From contig REEI01000102.1 in assembly GCA_007695145.1 (NCBI GenBank), positions 1 through 49,849 of the forward strand: a stretch of DNA of 49,849 bases. Reading direction: 5' to 3'. Each line of letters begins with the position of its first letter. Positions within the stretch are counted from its first letter, which is position 1. Below, piece by piece: positions 11,470-19,625 of the stretch. A program made the position numbers and the translations under genes. The notes under the pieces were generated by a model. It was not told where the DNA came from. It saw only the letters and a list, made by a program, of their open reading frames with translations, and did no database searches. This stretch comes from Saprospirales bacterium (GTDB lineage Bacteria; Bacteroidota; Bacteroidia; Chitinophagales; Saprospiraceae).

Positions 11470-12153
11470 TTATACATTCAGGTAACTGATGAACTGGTCG
11501 TAGCGATCGGTCAAAAATTCATGATAACTCTCCTCAGTAAAAACAGCGCTTATTTCGTAACCGTATCTGGTTAATGCAGATACAACATCTTGAATATCAG
11601 ATGAATGAAGCTTTAAAGTGCAGTTGATAAATTCACCATCAGCTTCGTTACTAACCAGAGATAACAAAACCGTATTTCGCTCACTTTCAACTATTCTACT
11701 GATCTCGGAAAGGCTGTAATCTCTTTTCTTCATCCGCAAAACAATCAATGCGCCGGGTTCAGTTATCCCAAATGTTTCACCAATCTTTTCAAATAATTCA
11801 ACACGACTAATAGCTCCGTAAATTTTTCCTTTGTCGTTCAAAACAGGTAAGACTGAAAGTCCTGAATCAAGTATCTTTCTATAAACATCTAAGAGGTGAT
11901 CACTGAGGTGAGCATTCTCATAAGTTAAATCCAATTTATCAATTTCATTCAGCAGTAAATCATCGTCCAAACCCAAAATAGCTTCTTCTGATACCAATCC
12001 AATAAATAAGTCACCGGTAACTACCACCAGGTGCTCGACGTTTAAGCTCTCCATCAATTTAAGCACAGTGCCAACCCTTTCGTAGCTTTTTACTGTGAAG
12101 TCTTCGCTTGATATATTATTTTGTGCAAACATATTATTGGATGTCATTTTCAT
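11470..12153 (-). CDS. CBS-domain protein with ACT-like C-terminal region
   Basis: The 227-residue product has a pair of CBS repeats in residues 10-120 (ERVGTVLKLMESLNVEHLVVVTGDLFIGLVSEE, then LDVYRKILDSGLSVLPVLNDKGKIYGAISRVEL). A region of about 80 residues follows (IVLRMKKRDYSLSEISRIVESE and so on) that resembles an ACT domain. CBS pairs bind adenine nucleotides and ACT domains bind small ligands. Lying directly upstream of nadK, it could sense nucleotide status, but that is inference. The start at ATG 12153 is preferred over an upstream TTG. Confidence 0.8.
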   Translation of the reverse strand: MKMTSNNMFAQNNISSEDFTVKSYERVGTVLKLMESLNVEHLVVVTGDLFIGLVSEEAILGLDDDLLLNEIDKLDLTYENAHLSDHLLDVYRKILDSGLSVLPVLNDKGKIYGAISRVELFEKIGETFGITEPGALIVLRMKKRDYSLSEISRIVESERNTVLLSLVSNEADGEFINCTLKLHSSDIQDVVSALTRYGYEISAVFTEESYHEFLTDRYDQFISYLNV

Positions 12154-12207
12154 AGACAAGACTATTGGAGTGGTACAAAAGTTGCACCAGAAAGTGTTAA
12201 CTTACTG

Positions 12208-13011
12208 TCACAATATTTCCTTCTTCCTCTCTTCGTACTCAATATTGGATATTAAACCCCTATCTCGTTGGTCTTTTAATTGCCGCAATCTAACAAGAAT
12301 TTTATCATTTCCCTCCTCTTTTTGGGGACTATCTTCTGTCGTATTACTGCCCACAAGGTCTTTCGAAGCACTTTCTATAGGGGAAACAAGATGGAAATTA
12401 TTCTTTACAAAAGGGATCCACTCATCTTGCACCCTGAGATAAGCAAGAGAGGGATGCTCTTTAATTTTTTTAATATTATCAAATCCATTTTCCACTGCAA
12501 GCGCAAGATGGCGAAAGCCTCTATCTTTATTCTCCATAAGCGAAAAACAACAAGCCAGATTGAAGTGAACAGCAGCATCCCGGCTGTTGATCTCAAGCGC
12601 TTTTTCAAAAATTTCCGCAGCTTCCTGATACTCGTAATTTTTAAAGTGCTCTTTACCCTTGCTCTTAACGTCCTGTAAAGCTTCCAAAGGACTTCTGCTA
12701 ACTTGCCTACCCGATTTAACCTCTTTCTTTTTCATTGGCGCTTTACTACTTTGGATGGTTTCATTTCTCTTCTCCAGGAAACGAAGATAATCTTCATCGA
12801 AAAACTTTTTGTTGTATAAATAATCGAAGCGATCCCTTCTCATAGCCAACAAGCCAATGAAATCAATCAAAGCAATGATAAAGGAGATTCCAAAGGTAAA
12901 CAGCAATATAATATACAATACCCCAAGTACGCGCTGCCCGAGATAAAATCGGTGCGCACCAACCCACCCGAGGAAAAAAGCCAATAATACAGCCGTGTTC
13001 TTATCCCTCAT
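12208..13011 (-). CDS. TM2-domain protein with TPR and SHOCT-like segments
   Basis: The 267-residue product begins with a TM2 domain (residues 1-70): KNTAVLLAFFLGWVGAHRFYLG, then a second helix FGISFIIALIDFIGLL. A basic linker follows, then TPR-like helices (about 115-185: AAEIFEKALEINSRDAAVHFNLACCFSLME). The tail LVRLRQLKDQRDRGLISNIEYEERKKEIL resembles a SHOCT motif. The start codon overlaps the stop of the upstream phosphatase gene by four bases (ATGA), so the two proteins are made together and may act together at the membrane. The exact function is not known. Confidence 0.85.
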   Translation of the reverse strand: MRDKNTAVLLAFFLGWVGAHRFYLGQRVLGVLYIILLFTFGISFIIALIDFIGLLAMRRDRFDYLYNKKFFDEDYLRFLEKRNETIQSSKAPMKKKEVKSGRQVSRSPLEALQDVKSKGKEHFKNYEYQEAAEIFEKALEINSRDAAVHFNLACCFSLMENKDRGFRHLALAVENGFDNIKKIKEHPSLAYLRVQDEWIPFVKNNFHLVSPIESASKDLVGSNTTEDSPQKEEGNDKILVRLRQLKDQRDRGLISNIEYEERKKEIL

Positions 13012-14312
13012 AACTCTCCTCCTTCTCCTTTCTTAAGTTTACCCGCTTGTGTGCCTCGAGGAAAAGAAATTTTTTTTCCGCTTGCATCATATACACAGCT
13101 TAAAAAGGCAATATCATCCAAAAATTTATCCTCGCCTACTAGCTTTTTTAATTCTTTCAGAAAACGCCTATTGTATCTTATAACATCGAGATGTAAATTC
13201 CTCAACGCAAATTCCTCAATGAATTCATTACCGAGAAATTCACCCTCAGCATCTTTAAATTCCGAAATACCATCGGTATAGGAAAAGACAAAACACTCAT
13301 CTCCAAGCAATTTAACCCCCTTTTTGACAACATTTAATTTATCAACTACACCGAGTACAGGGCAGCCCGCTGTCAACCATTCAATACCACCTGAACTCAC
13401 AAACAGAGGTGCGTTGTGACCGGCATTCACATACTCAAACAAACCGGTCTTCACATCAATTAATCCTATAAAAAAGGATATAAACTTCTCCCCTCTGGTT
13501 ATACGGAAAACACCTTCATTGAGGTTTTGAACTAGCAATTCCAGATTCCGGAACTTATCCACCATTGATCTAAGAAGCGCTTGAAAATTAGCCATTAATA
13601 AGGCTGCAGCAACACCTTTTCCGCTGACATCAGCAATACACATCACATATTTATCATCATCCACCTGCAACACATCCAGATAGTCACCGCCCACATTATA
13701 ATGAGGTTGATAATAATAGTCAAACTGTAAAACATCGGACTGAGGAATGATGTCGGGGATCAACATCCTCTGCATTTCAGCCGCAAGTTGTAAGGATTTT
13801 TTAAGTCGCTCCTGCTCTATTTGTTTCTTAAACAAGCGCTTATTTTCGATCGCAACGGCAACAATATTAGTGATTGTATTGATGAACTGCAGCTGATCAT
13901 AAATGTCTACTCCTTCATCCTTGATCTCACCAATGAGGGCAAAAGCAATAGCAGATTCTTTGTGATACACAGGAATAATAACATCAAAATCAACCATATA
14001 ATCCTGGTCTTCAGGTCGCACAGGACTGGTCCTCTTGTACTGCAACATTCTTTCAATAATATCTTCAGTCTCCAGATTATAATCAATGGCAATATGTGTC
14101 ACGCATTTCCAACCTTCCTCTTCAAGCGCAAAGAGAGCCATTTTGCCAACGCCCATATCCCAGTTGAGAAAGGTTCTATACATGCTGTAAAGACCTGAAG
14201 CAGAAATATTCTCATTGATGGCCTGGGTAACAGACAATAGACTCTTTATCTGAAGTTGTTTTAATTTCAGTTCGTTCTCGAGTTTATCGTACTTTGACAA
14301 GTTACCGTACAT
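13008..14312 (-). CDS. SpoIIE/RsbU-type PP2C phosphatase with GAF-like sensor domain
   Basis: The 434-residue product has an N-terminal coiled coil, a GAF-like domain (about 30-165, ending NIVAVAIENKRLF), a linker helix (LKKSLQLAAEMQRMLIP) and a PP2C domain of the SpoIIE/RsbU class (about 195-410). Metal-binding acid motifs are visible in GGDYLDVLQVDDDKY and CIADVSGKGVAAALLMANFQ, then YVNAGHNAPLF and FSYTDGISEFKDAEGEFLG. Such proteins dephosphorylate anti-anti-sigma factors in partner-switching pathways. No anti-sigma kinase or STAS gene is present here. The gene overlaps the TM2 gene by four bases. ATG 14312 is one codon after a TTG. Confidence 0.9.
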   Translation of the reverse strand: MYGNLSKYDKLENELKLKQLQIKSLLSVTQAINENISASGLYSMYRTFLNWDMGVGKMALFALEEEGWKCVTHIAIDYNLETEDIIERMLQYKRTSPVRPEDQDYMVDFDVIIPVYHKESAIAFALIGEIKDEGVDIYDQLQFINTITNIVAVAIENKRLFKKQIEQERLKKSLQLAAEMQRMLIPDIIPQSDVLQFDYYYQPHYNVGGDYLDVLQVDDDKYVMCIADVSGKGVAAALLMANFQALLRSMVDKFRNLELLVQNLNEGVFRITRGEKFISFFIGLIDVKTGLFEYVNAGHNAPLFVSSGGIEWLTAGCPVLGVVDKLNVVKKGVKLLGDECFVFSYTDGISEFKDAEGEFLGNEFIEEFALRNLHLDVIRYNRRFLKELKKLVGEDKFLDDIAFLSCVYDASGKKISFPRGTQAGKLKKGEGGEL

Positions 14313-14517
14313 CAACTACTTATTTTATTTTGTCTTTGACCTCTAATACCTCGCTAAGTTAACACTATGAAGATTACCAAGCGCCTTATTTAGATAAAAC
14401 ATTGATTAAAACCGCTGTAACAAACAACATATTGGATAAGAGTTACACCAAATTATCCAGGGGGTATTTACGAGAATAACCGTCTTCACAGCAATGGCAA
14501 TATTGCCTTGACTAAAA

Positions 14518-14856
14518 CTACTCTAACTTCGGGTTATTATGGTGTCTATCCTTGTCCCGGCAGGTCTTCTTTTGCAGATTACTTTTCATTATTTCCTCAA
14601 GATTCAATCCCATTTGATTGGCGAGACAGACAAGAACAAAAAGACAATCCCCAAGCTCTTCGGAAATATTCCGGTCTACAAATTCAGACTCTGAATAGTC
14701 CTTAAACGATTGTTCTCCATATTTTCTCGACATTAGGCGCGCCAACTCACCGACCTCTTCCATGAGCACGAGCATATTGGTCCTTTCATCAAAGTACCTG
14801 ACTCCGTATTCTTTGATCCAATCATCTACATCTTGTTGTAATTCATAAAGATTCAT
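14518..14856 (-). CDS. MazG-type nucleotide pyrophosphohydrolase
   Basis: The product is 112 residues of the all-alpha NTP pyrophosphohydrolase family, which hydrolyses (d)NTPs to monophosphates as a house-cleaning step. The metal-binding pattern LMEEVGELARLMSRKYGE (residues 31-48) and ISEELGDCLFVLVCLAN fit the EExxE and ExxD helices. The start at ATG 14856 is preceded by GAGGAA, a rare clear Shine-Dalgarno in this window. A longer TTG start at 14901 would begin right at the dtd stop codon. It is probably cotranscribed with dtd. Confidence 0.9.
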   Translation of the reverse strand: MNLYELQQDVDDWIKEYGVRYFDERTNMLVLMEEVGELARLMSRKYGEQSFKDYSESEFVDRNISEELGDCLFVLVCLANQMGLNLEEIMKSNLQKKTCRDKDRHHNNPKLE

Positions 14857-14901
14857 AAGTTCCTCTGAGTTATTCTTTAATAATTTTAACCACCTAAACA
14901 A

Positions 14902-15372
14902 TTAGATATCTCGTTGCTTACTATCCAAAATGATTGTAACAGGTCCTTCATTGGTGAACCGAACCCTCATATGAGCACCGAATTCACCAGATATAAGTTT
15001 CCCGATATGCAGACCTGCTCTTTTCACAAATTCACCGTACAGATAAAGGGCTTTATCTGGTTCAGCCGCTTTGATAAATGATGGTCTATTCCCTTTTTTA
15101 GTCAATGCATGCAAAGTGAATTGGCTAACAATGGCGATACCCCCTCCAACATCTTCCAAAGAGAGATTCATCCTGCCATTTTCATCATTGAATATCCTCA
15201 TGTTTATAGTTTTGCGCAGAAGGTAGTCAATATCCTCTTCTGTATCCTCATGTTCTATCCCAAGAAGCACGACAAGACCGCTTTTAATCATACCTTTGGA
15301 TTTCCATTCTTCCCTGTCAGGGTCAAAAAACACAATCTCAGCATTTACAGCTCTTTGAAGTACTGCCCTCAT
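14902..15372 (-). CDS. dtd: D-aminoacyl-tRNA deacylase
   Basis: This enzyme removes D-amino acids and glycine mischarged onto tRNAs in the cytoplasm. The 156-residue product starts MRAVLQRAVNAEI, as the family does. It has the catalytic SQFTL (residues 83-87) and NEGPVT (141-146) with the cis Gly-Pro motif. An upstream TTG at 15432 would add 20 unrelated residues, so ATG 15372 is used. Its promoter must lie in the region proposed as oriC. Confidence 0.95.
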   Translation of the reverse strand: MRAVLQRAVNAEIVFFDPDREEWKSKGMIKSGLVVLLGIEHEDTEEDIDYLLRKTINMRIFNDENGRMNLSLEDVGGGIAIVSQFTLHALTKKGNRPSFIKAAEPDKALYLYGEFVKRAGLHIGKLISGEFGAHMRVRFTNEGPVTIILDSKQRDI

Positions 15373-15703
15373 TTGGTTTTTATTACGAAGATAAGAAGTT
15401 ATATAAGTTATCAACACAAGAGGTAAAAACAAGTGGATAACTCAATCGAGATAGGGGAAAGAAAAATAAGTAAGCTTAAATATATTTGAAAAAATATTAT
15501 ATATCTTTTTTATGTTCAAAAAAAATTAGTTTTCACACCTTTATCAACAGAAATAATTTTTGAGCGACAATTTAATTTCCCACAATCCAAAAATTTAGAC
15601 TTGTGAACAACTTACTCAACTGATTGAAAACGTACAAATACTCAATGTGGAAAAATGATCAAAAAATGATGAAATCTTAAGATCCAAACATTTCCTTTTA
15701 TTA

Positions 15704-15712
15704 TTATTCACA
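15704..15712 (+). promoter_or_regulatory. DnaA box (TTATTCACA, perfect match)
   Basis: The nine bases match the DnaA consensus TTATNCACA exactly. It is the best box in the cluster and lies beside TATCAACA at 15713-15720. Confidence 0.6.
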
Positions 15713-15727
15713 TATCAACATGCTTAA

Positions 15728-15767
15728 TAATAGTGGTTTAATTATTTATAAAAAAGAACCACTATTA
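15728..15767. repeat. 11-bp inverted repeat in the candidate origin
   Basis: TAATAGTGGTT (15728-15738) and AACCACTATTA (15757-15767) are exact reverse complements separated by an 18-base A/T-only-but-one loop. No T-run follows, so a terminator is unlikely. It could be a protein-binding or cruciform site of the origin. Confidence 0.8.
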
Positions 15768-15794
15768 AAAGAAGGGTGGATAAGTTGCGAAATG

Positions 15795-15802
15795 TATTTT
15801 TG
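15795..15802 (+). promoter_or_regulatory. Candidate -7 box for the heme A synthase gene (TATTTTTG)
   Basis: TATTTTTG matches TAnnTTTG and lies 110 bases before the ATG at 15913. A short inverted repeat, TGCACT/AGTGCA at 15811-15829, follows near the expected start of transcription. Confidence 0.4.
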
Positions 15803-15912
15803 TAGGCCGATGCACTTTTTAATAGTGCAGTGTTTTTAAATGGGATCCGACATGGAAAATAATGGATCCCTTGAGTTTACCGTAGCGAAAATTGCTACAA
15901 TCAAAATATAAT

Positions 15913-16965
15913 ATGAAGAGCTATTCAAAGGCTGTCAGGTGGTGGATTTGGGCAGGTATCTTTATGGTATTCATCCAGATTGTAGTCGGTGGTATCACGC
16001 GATTGACCGGTAGTGGCTTGTCCATTACCAGATGGGAGATTGTGACCGGTACATTGCCTCCGCTTAGTGAGAAACAATGGGATGAGGCTTTTGAACTATA
16101 CCGTGCCACCCCTCAGTACCAAAAAATCAATGAAGGCATGTCCATGTCGGACTTCAAGTTTATTTACTTTTGGGAATACGTACATAGATTGTGGGCCCGA
16201 CTGATGTTTTTCGTCTTTTTAATTCCATTTATCTTATTCAGTATCAGGGGCATGTTGGACCGCTCCCTCAATATTAAACTATTGGGGGCGGTATTTCTCG
16301 CTGCAGTAGTAGCATCTGTTGGTTGGATTATGGTGGCTTCAGGATTGATTGAGCGTCCCTGGGTGAATGCTTATAAACTCTCTATTCACTTATTGTTAGG
16401 CCTTACCCTTTTTGGGTACCTGGCCAGGGTTGGATTTATAGTCAATGGGTGGCCTCGGGCTTCCTCATTGATCCCATTTACCCCCTGGCTCATCTTTGCT
16501 GCTCTACTAGTGGTTCAGTTATTTATAGGTGGTATGATGTCGGGAACCCGTGCAGCCCTGGTGTATCCCACCTGGCCGGATATGCATGGGGAGTGGATAC
16601 CCTCTGCAATTTCTAAAGCAGAAAACTGGAATGCAGAGAACTTCACTTACTATGATAGATCCCTTTTTATGACAAGCCTGGTGCAGTTTATTCACCGCAA
16701 ACTGGCTTACGCTCTGCTGATTTTTGGCGCCATACTGATATGGAAGCATCGCAAACTGGTACAAACTACTCTGGAGGGATACGGCTTGGTCATCTTCGGT
16801 TGTTTGCTTTTATCTCAGGTAGTCATTGGAATTATAACAGCAATTATGTCGTGGGGTCAAATCCCGGTTTTTTGGGGAGTCCTTCATCAGGCTGTGGCCT
16901 CTCTGCTCCTCATAAGTGTACTTTATATCATTTATATCAGTAAAGCAGGACAACCAGGGAGCTGA
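15913..16965 (+). CDS. ctaA: Heme A synthase (COX15/CtaA family)
   Basis: This enzyme oxidises the C8 methyl group of heme O to a formyl group, making heme A for cytochrome c oxidase in the inner membrane. The 350-residue product has about eight transmembrane helices. Conserved heme-ligand histidines appear in WEYVHRLWARL, YKLSIHLLLGL, QFIHRKLAYALL and LHQAVASLLL. The N-terminal signature is GGITRLTGSGLSITRWEIVTG. Its length matches the COX15-like branch found in Bacteroidota and Alphaproteobacteria. ATG 15913 is preferred over an in-frame TTG at 15892. No other oxidase gene is adjacent. It is the first gene to the right of the candidate origin. Confidence 0.93.
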   Translation: MKSYSKAVRWWIWAGIFMVFIQIVVGGITRLTGSGLSITRWEIVTGTLPPLSEKQWDEAFELYRATPQYQKINEGMSMSDFKFIYFWEYVHRLWARLMFFVFLIPFILFSIRGMLDRSLNIKLLGAVFLAAVVASVGWIMVASGLIERPWVNAYKLSIHLLLGLTLFGYLARVGFIVNGWPRASSLIPFTPWLIFAALLVVQLFIGGMMSGTRAALVYPTWPDMHGEWIPSAISKAENWNAENFTYYDRSLFMTSLVQFIHRKLAYALLIFGAILIWKHRKLVQTTLEGYGLVIFGCLLLSQVVIGIITAIMSWGQIPVFWGVLHQAVASLLLISVLYIIYISKAGQPGS

Positions 16966-17144
16966 TGACCTCGGATAAATACACAGCTTCCTGGCATGCT
17001 GTTTAGAAATCTGTTCGAGTTCAATGATTTCAACTCAGCTACTTCCTCTCGTCTATGATTGTTTTATTATCAACTTGTAAACTGCTTTTTTCAAAAATAG
17101 ACCATTTTGATAAAATTCAGGATAGATATTATATCTTCAAACTA

Positions 17145-17152
17145 TATTTTTG
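17145..17152 (+). promoter_or_regulatory. Candidate -7 box for the alpha/beta hydrolase gene (TATTTTTG)
   Basis: TATTTTTG followed by GCGCC matches the strong Bacteroidota pattern TAnnTTTGc. It lies 62 bases before the ATG at 17215. No TTTG -33 element is found at the usual spacing. Confidence 0.4.
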
Positions 17153-17214
17153 CGCCCATAGTTATCCAATACACAAAAAAGGTATAATTTAGCGTCTTGT
17201 TTGACAGCCAAAAG

Positions 17215-17988
17215 ATGGAATACGAGTTAAAGATCAGGAAGAAATTTAGCTATATTGAGACTGGTGGAGGCGAGGAAGTAATCCTACTGCTTCACGGATT
17301 GTTTGGTGCTTTGAGTAACTTTGAAGGCATACTCAATCACTATGGAAAGAAATACAATGTAGTCGTTCCCATGCTTCCTATTTACGAAATGCCCTTGCGC
17401 ACTCTCGGTCTGAGAGGATTGGTTAAACATGTGGATGCATTTGTGGAGGAAATGGGATACGATAAAGTCAATGTACTGGGCAATTCACTTGGCGGCCATA
17501 TTGCTCTGCTTTACGGTCTGGAGCGACCAGATAAAACCAAGTCCATTGTTCTAACCGGAAGTTCTGGATTGTTTGAGAGTGCTATGGGTTCAACTTTTCC
17601 CAAAAGAGGCAATTACGAGTTCATAAAGAAGAAGACAGAGGCCACTTTTTACGATCCTAAGGTAGCTACAAAAGCACTGGTAGATGAGGTGTTTGAAATA
17701 GTGAACAACAGAAATAGAGCTATAAGGGTAATTGCTATTGCTAAATCGGCCGTGCGAAATAACCTCGGTGACAAATTGAACCAAATCAGTGCACCTACCT
17801 GTCTTATTTGGGGAAAACAGGACACCATCACTCCTCCTTTTGTAGGAGAAAAATTCAATGAATTAATAAAGAATTCAGAACTCCACTTTATTGATAAGTG
17901 CGGACATGCCCCCATGATGGAACATCCTGAGGAATTTAATCGCATTCTGGAAAGTTTCCTGGAAAAAGTGTTACAACAATACCAATAG
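17215..17988 (+). CDS. Alpha/beta-fold hydrolase
   Basis: The 257-residue product is a compact alpha/beta hydrolase without signal peptide. The oxyanion motif is LLLHGLFGALSNF (about 24-36), the nucleophile elbow is VLGNSLGGHIAL with serine as nucleophile, the acid is Asp in WGKQDTITPP, and the base is His in DKCGHAPMMEHPEEF. Similar proteins occur widely in Bacteroidota. The substrate cannot be read from the sequence. ATG 17215 is chosen over a TTG six codons upstream. It converges with the MOSC gene. Confidence 0.85.
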   Translation: MEYELKIRKKFSYIETGGGEEVILLLHGLFGALSNFEGILNHYGKKYNVVVPMLPIYEMPLRTLGLRGLVKHVDAFVEEMGYDKVNVLGNSLGGHIALLYGLERPDKTKSIVLTGSSGLFESAMGSTFPKRGNYEFIKKKTEATFYDPKVATKALVDEVFEIVNNRNRAIRVIAIAKSAVRNNLGDKLNQISAPTCLIWGKQDTITPPFVGEKFNELIKNSELHFIDKCGHAPMMEHPEEFNRILESFLEKVLQQYQ

Positions 17989-18008
17989 ACGTATCGCCTT
18001 ATACAAGG

Positions 18009-18464
18009 CTAAGTTATGGCTACAACCAGGTCATTTAATCCAATTGAACCCGATCTTATAACTCTGGCAGTATATCCACCTCTATTCTCCATTGCTTGTT
18101 CAGCACCGCTACCAATCGTTTGATCCATTCGTTTGCAGGGAAAACAAGGACCAGTGATCTCAATAATGGCCTGATCGCCAATTCTGAACTTTTGACCTGT
18201 TTTTATTTGCTCCGGATCCAACCCCTCCAAAAGTAGATTTCTCCTTGTTTTTTCAGGCTCCACTTTTCCCAATCCCAGAAGATGGGCTACATACTCCAGA
18301 TCCTTCTTCAGCACGAATGTCAATTGTCTTTTTCCACTTTGACCTTTGTAGTGGTCGCCAACTAACCCCTCTGCAGTGGTTGCTTCGACTTTTTGGACCT
18401 CAATTAAAGCACTACCCTTTTTGGGACGGATGCCAATCCATTCCACTGTCGCAGGACTATTCAT
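18009..18464 (-). CDS. MOSC-domain protein
   Basis: The 151-residue product is a stand-alone MOSC (molybdenum cofactor sulfurase C-terminal) domain. Diagnostic pieces are GLVGDHYKGQSGKRQLTFV, TRRNLLLEGLD and the cysteine-bearing ITGPCFPCKRMDQ, followed by GGYTARVIRSGSI. MOSC proteins are thought to carry sulfur or bind Mo cofactor, and YiiM/YcbX relatives reduce N-hydroxylated compounds. The GPCxPC cysteine pair is intact. It is 15 bases downstream of the DUF2007 gene and probably cotranscribed with it. Confidence 0.85.
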   Translation of the reverse strand: MNSPATVEWIGIRPKKGSALIEVQKVEATTAEGLVGDHYKGQSGKRQLTFVLKKDLEYVAHLLGLGKVEPEKTRRNLLLEGLDPEQIKTGQKFRIGDQAIIEITGPCFPCKRMDQTIGSGAEQAMENRGGYTARVIRSGSIGLNDLVVAIT

Positions 18465-18478
18465 CTTAGGCCTGTAAC

Positions 18479-18712
18479 TTAATCGTAGTCTTCATCATCT
18501 TCATCCAGCTCAAAATCCACCTCGTCCAATATTTCTAGTGCTTTATCAGCATCCTTAGCCGGCACAAAGACAGCTACTTCACCCAGCATAACATAGGCAC
18601 TGTCTTTGCGATCCAGTATATGGGCTTCCATCCCATTTTTTTCCAATAACCCCTGTATCAACTTCGCTTTGACCGGATCATTGGAACTGTAAATTTTAGT
18701 GAAATCTTCCAT
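18479..18712 (-). CDS. DUF2007-family small protein
   Basis: The 77-residue product has the pattern FTKIYSSNDPVKAKLIQGLLEKNGMEAHILDRKDS, then GEVAVFVPAKDADKALEIL, typical of DUF2007 (a ferredoxin-like fold often labelled putative signal-transducing protein). A strongly acidic tail (ELDEDDEDYD) ends it. No biochemical function is established that I know of. It probably starts the short operon with the MOSC gene. Confidence 0.85.
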   Translation of the reverse strand: MEDFTKIYSSNDPVKAKLIQGLLEKNGMEAHILDRKDSAYVMLGEVAVFVPAKDADKALEILDEVDFELDEDDEDYD

Positions 18713-18791
18713 TGAAATACTTTTTGGTCCTTTTTAAATAATTGTCCCTTATAGAACAAAGATAATTAAACTTGATCTGACTTTTATTTGA

Positions 18792-19451
18792 TCATTTCAG
18801 ATAGCCTTCAAACTGCTCTCTGAATTTCTTTAGTTTTGGGTTGATCACCACCCTGCAATATCCCTGATATGGGTTATTGGCGAAATAGTTTTGATGATAC
18901 GATTCTGCTTCATAGAATGAGCGAAAAGGGGTAATTTCTGTTACTATAGGATCATCCCAAAGCTCCGTTGCCACCTCATTCTTGCTTTTTTTGGCCAATG
19001 CTCGCTGCTCTTCATTGTGATAAAAAATAGCAGAGCGATATTGAGTACCCACATCTGCACCCTGACGATTGAGAGTGGTCGGATCGTGAGTACTCCAAAA
19101 TACTTTTAAAATTAAATCAGCAGAAATCAACCCGGGATCAAAGGTTATCTGAACCACTTCGGCATGACCTGTGGTGCCACTTACCACTTCGCGATAGCTC
19201 GGATTTGGAACCTCTCCACCGGAGTATCCACTAACTACAGATTTTACACCTATTAACTCCTGAAAAATAGCCTCAACGCACCAAAAACAGCCAGCCCCCA
19301 GAGTAATTTGTTCATACTTATCCATGTTTTCGACATTTTTTAAAAAATGCTTTTCTGTCTCTACAATAGAGAGAACGCGCTGATCCTGTCCACATGCATA
19401 GTGGAGGGGTATCATCAATAAAATCAACCAAAATCCCTGGATAACTTTCAT
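18792..19451 (-). CDS. msrA: Peptide-methionine (S)-S-oxide reductase, exported
   Basis: This enzyme reduces methionine-S-sulfoxide in proteins. The 219-residue product has the catalytic GCFWC (Cys55), then GYSGGEVPNPSY, HAEVVQITFDP and STHDPTTLNRQGADVGTQYRS, all diagnostic of MsrA. A resolving cysteine is in NPYQGYCRVVINPKL near the end. The first 20 residues (KVIQGFWLILLMIPLHYACG) form a signal peptide ending in a cysteine, so the enzyme is probably a periplasmic lipoprotein, although the lipobox is imperfect (HYAC). No MsrB is adjacent. Confidence 0.95.
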   Translation of the reverse strand: MKVIQGFWLILLMIPLHYACGQDQRVLSIVETEKHFLKNVENMDKYEQITLGAGCFWCVEAIFQELIGVKSVVSGYSGGEVPNPSYREVVSGTTGHAEVVQITFDPGLISADLILKVFWSTHDPTTLNRQGADVGTQYRSAIFYHNEEQRALAKKSKNEVATELWDDPIVTEITPFRSFYEAESYHQNYFANNPYQGYCRVVINPKLKKFREQFEGYLK

Positions 19452-19625
19452 TGTCTATTTACAGAATGACTTTTGAAATACTTCATTCTACACTGTAATC
19501 AACAATTATTAAAGCTATTAGTTTCAGTTCAAAATCCTGTCAGAATAAAGAGTCCAATACATAAATTCACGGATACCTCTTTACTAATGTACATTAAAAA
19601 ATCTTAAGGGTAAACAGAAAGTTGC

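Larger units (their letters stand above)
15373..15912. other. oriC: Candidate replication origin (oriC) between dtd and heme A synthase gene
   Basis: This AT-rich gap of 540 bases separates divergent genes. It holds one perfect TTATNCACA DnaA box (TTATTCACA at 15704-15712) and several one-mismatch boxes on both strands: TTATCAACA at 15408 and 15541; reverse-strand boxes at 15432-15440 (TTATCCACT), 15602-15610 (TTGTTCACA), 15646-15654 (TTTTCCACA) and 15775-15783 (TTATCCACC). It also has long A/T stretches suitable for unwinding and an 11-bp inverted repeat. Two parS sites lie 6-7 kb to the left, and the genes diverge from this point. dnaA itself is not in the window, which is common in Bacteroidota. 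Measuring cumulative GC skew would settle it. Confidence 0.65.

Noticed and set aside
15408-15549. TTATCAACA 9-mers as full DnaA boxes
   Set aside because: They differ from TTATNCACA at one position and such 9-mers are common in AT-rich DNA. I count them only as supporting evidence, not as individual sites.
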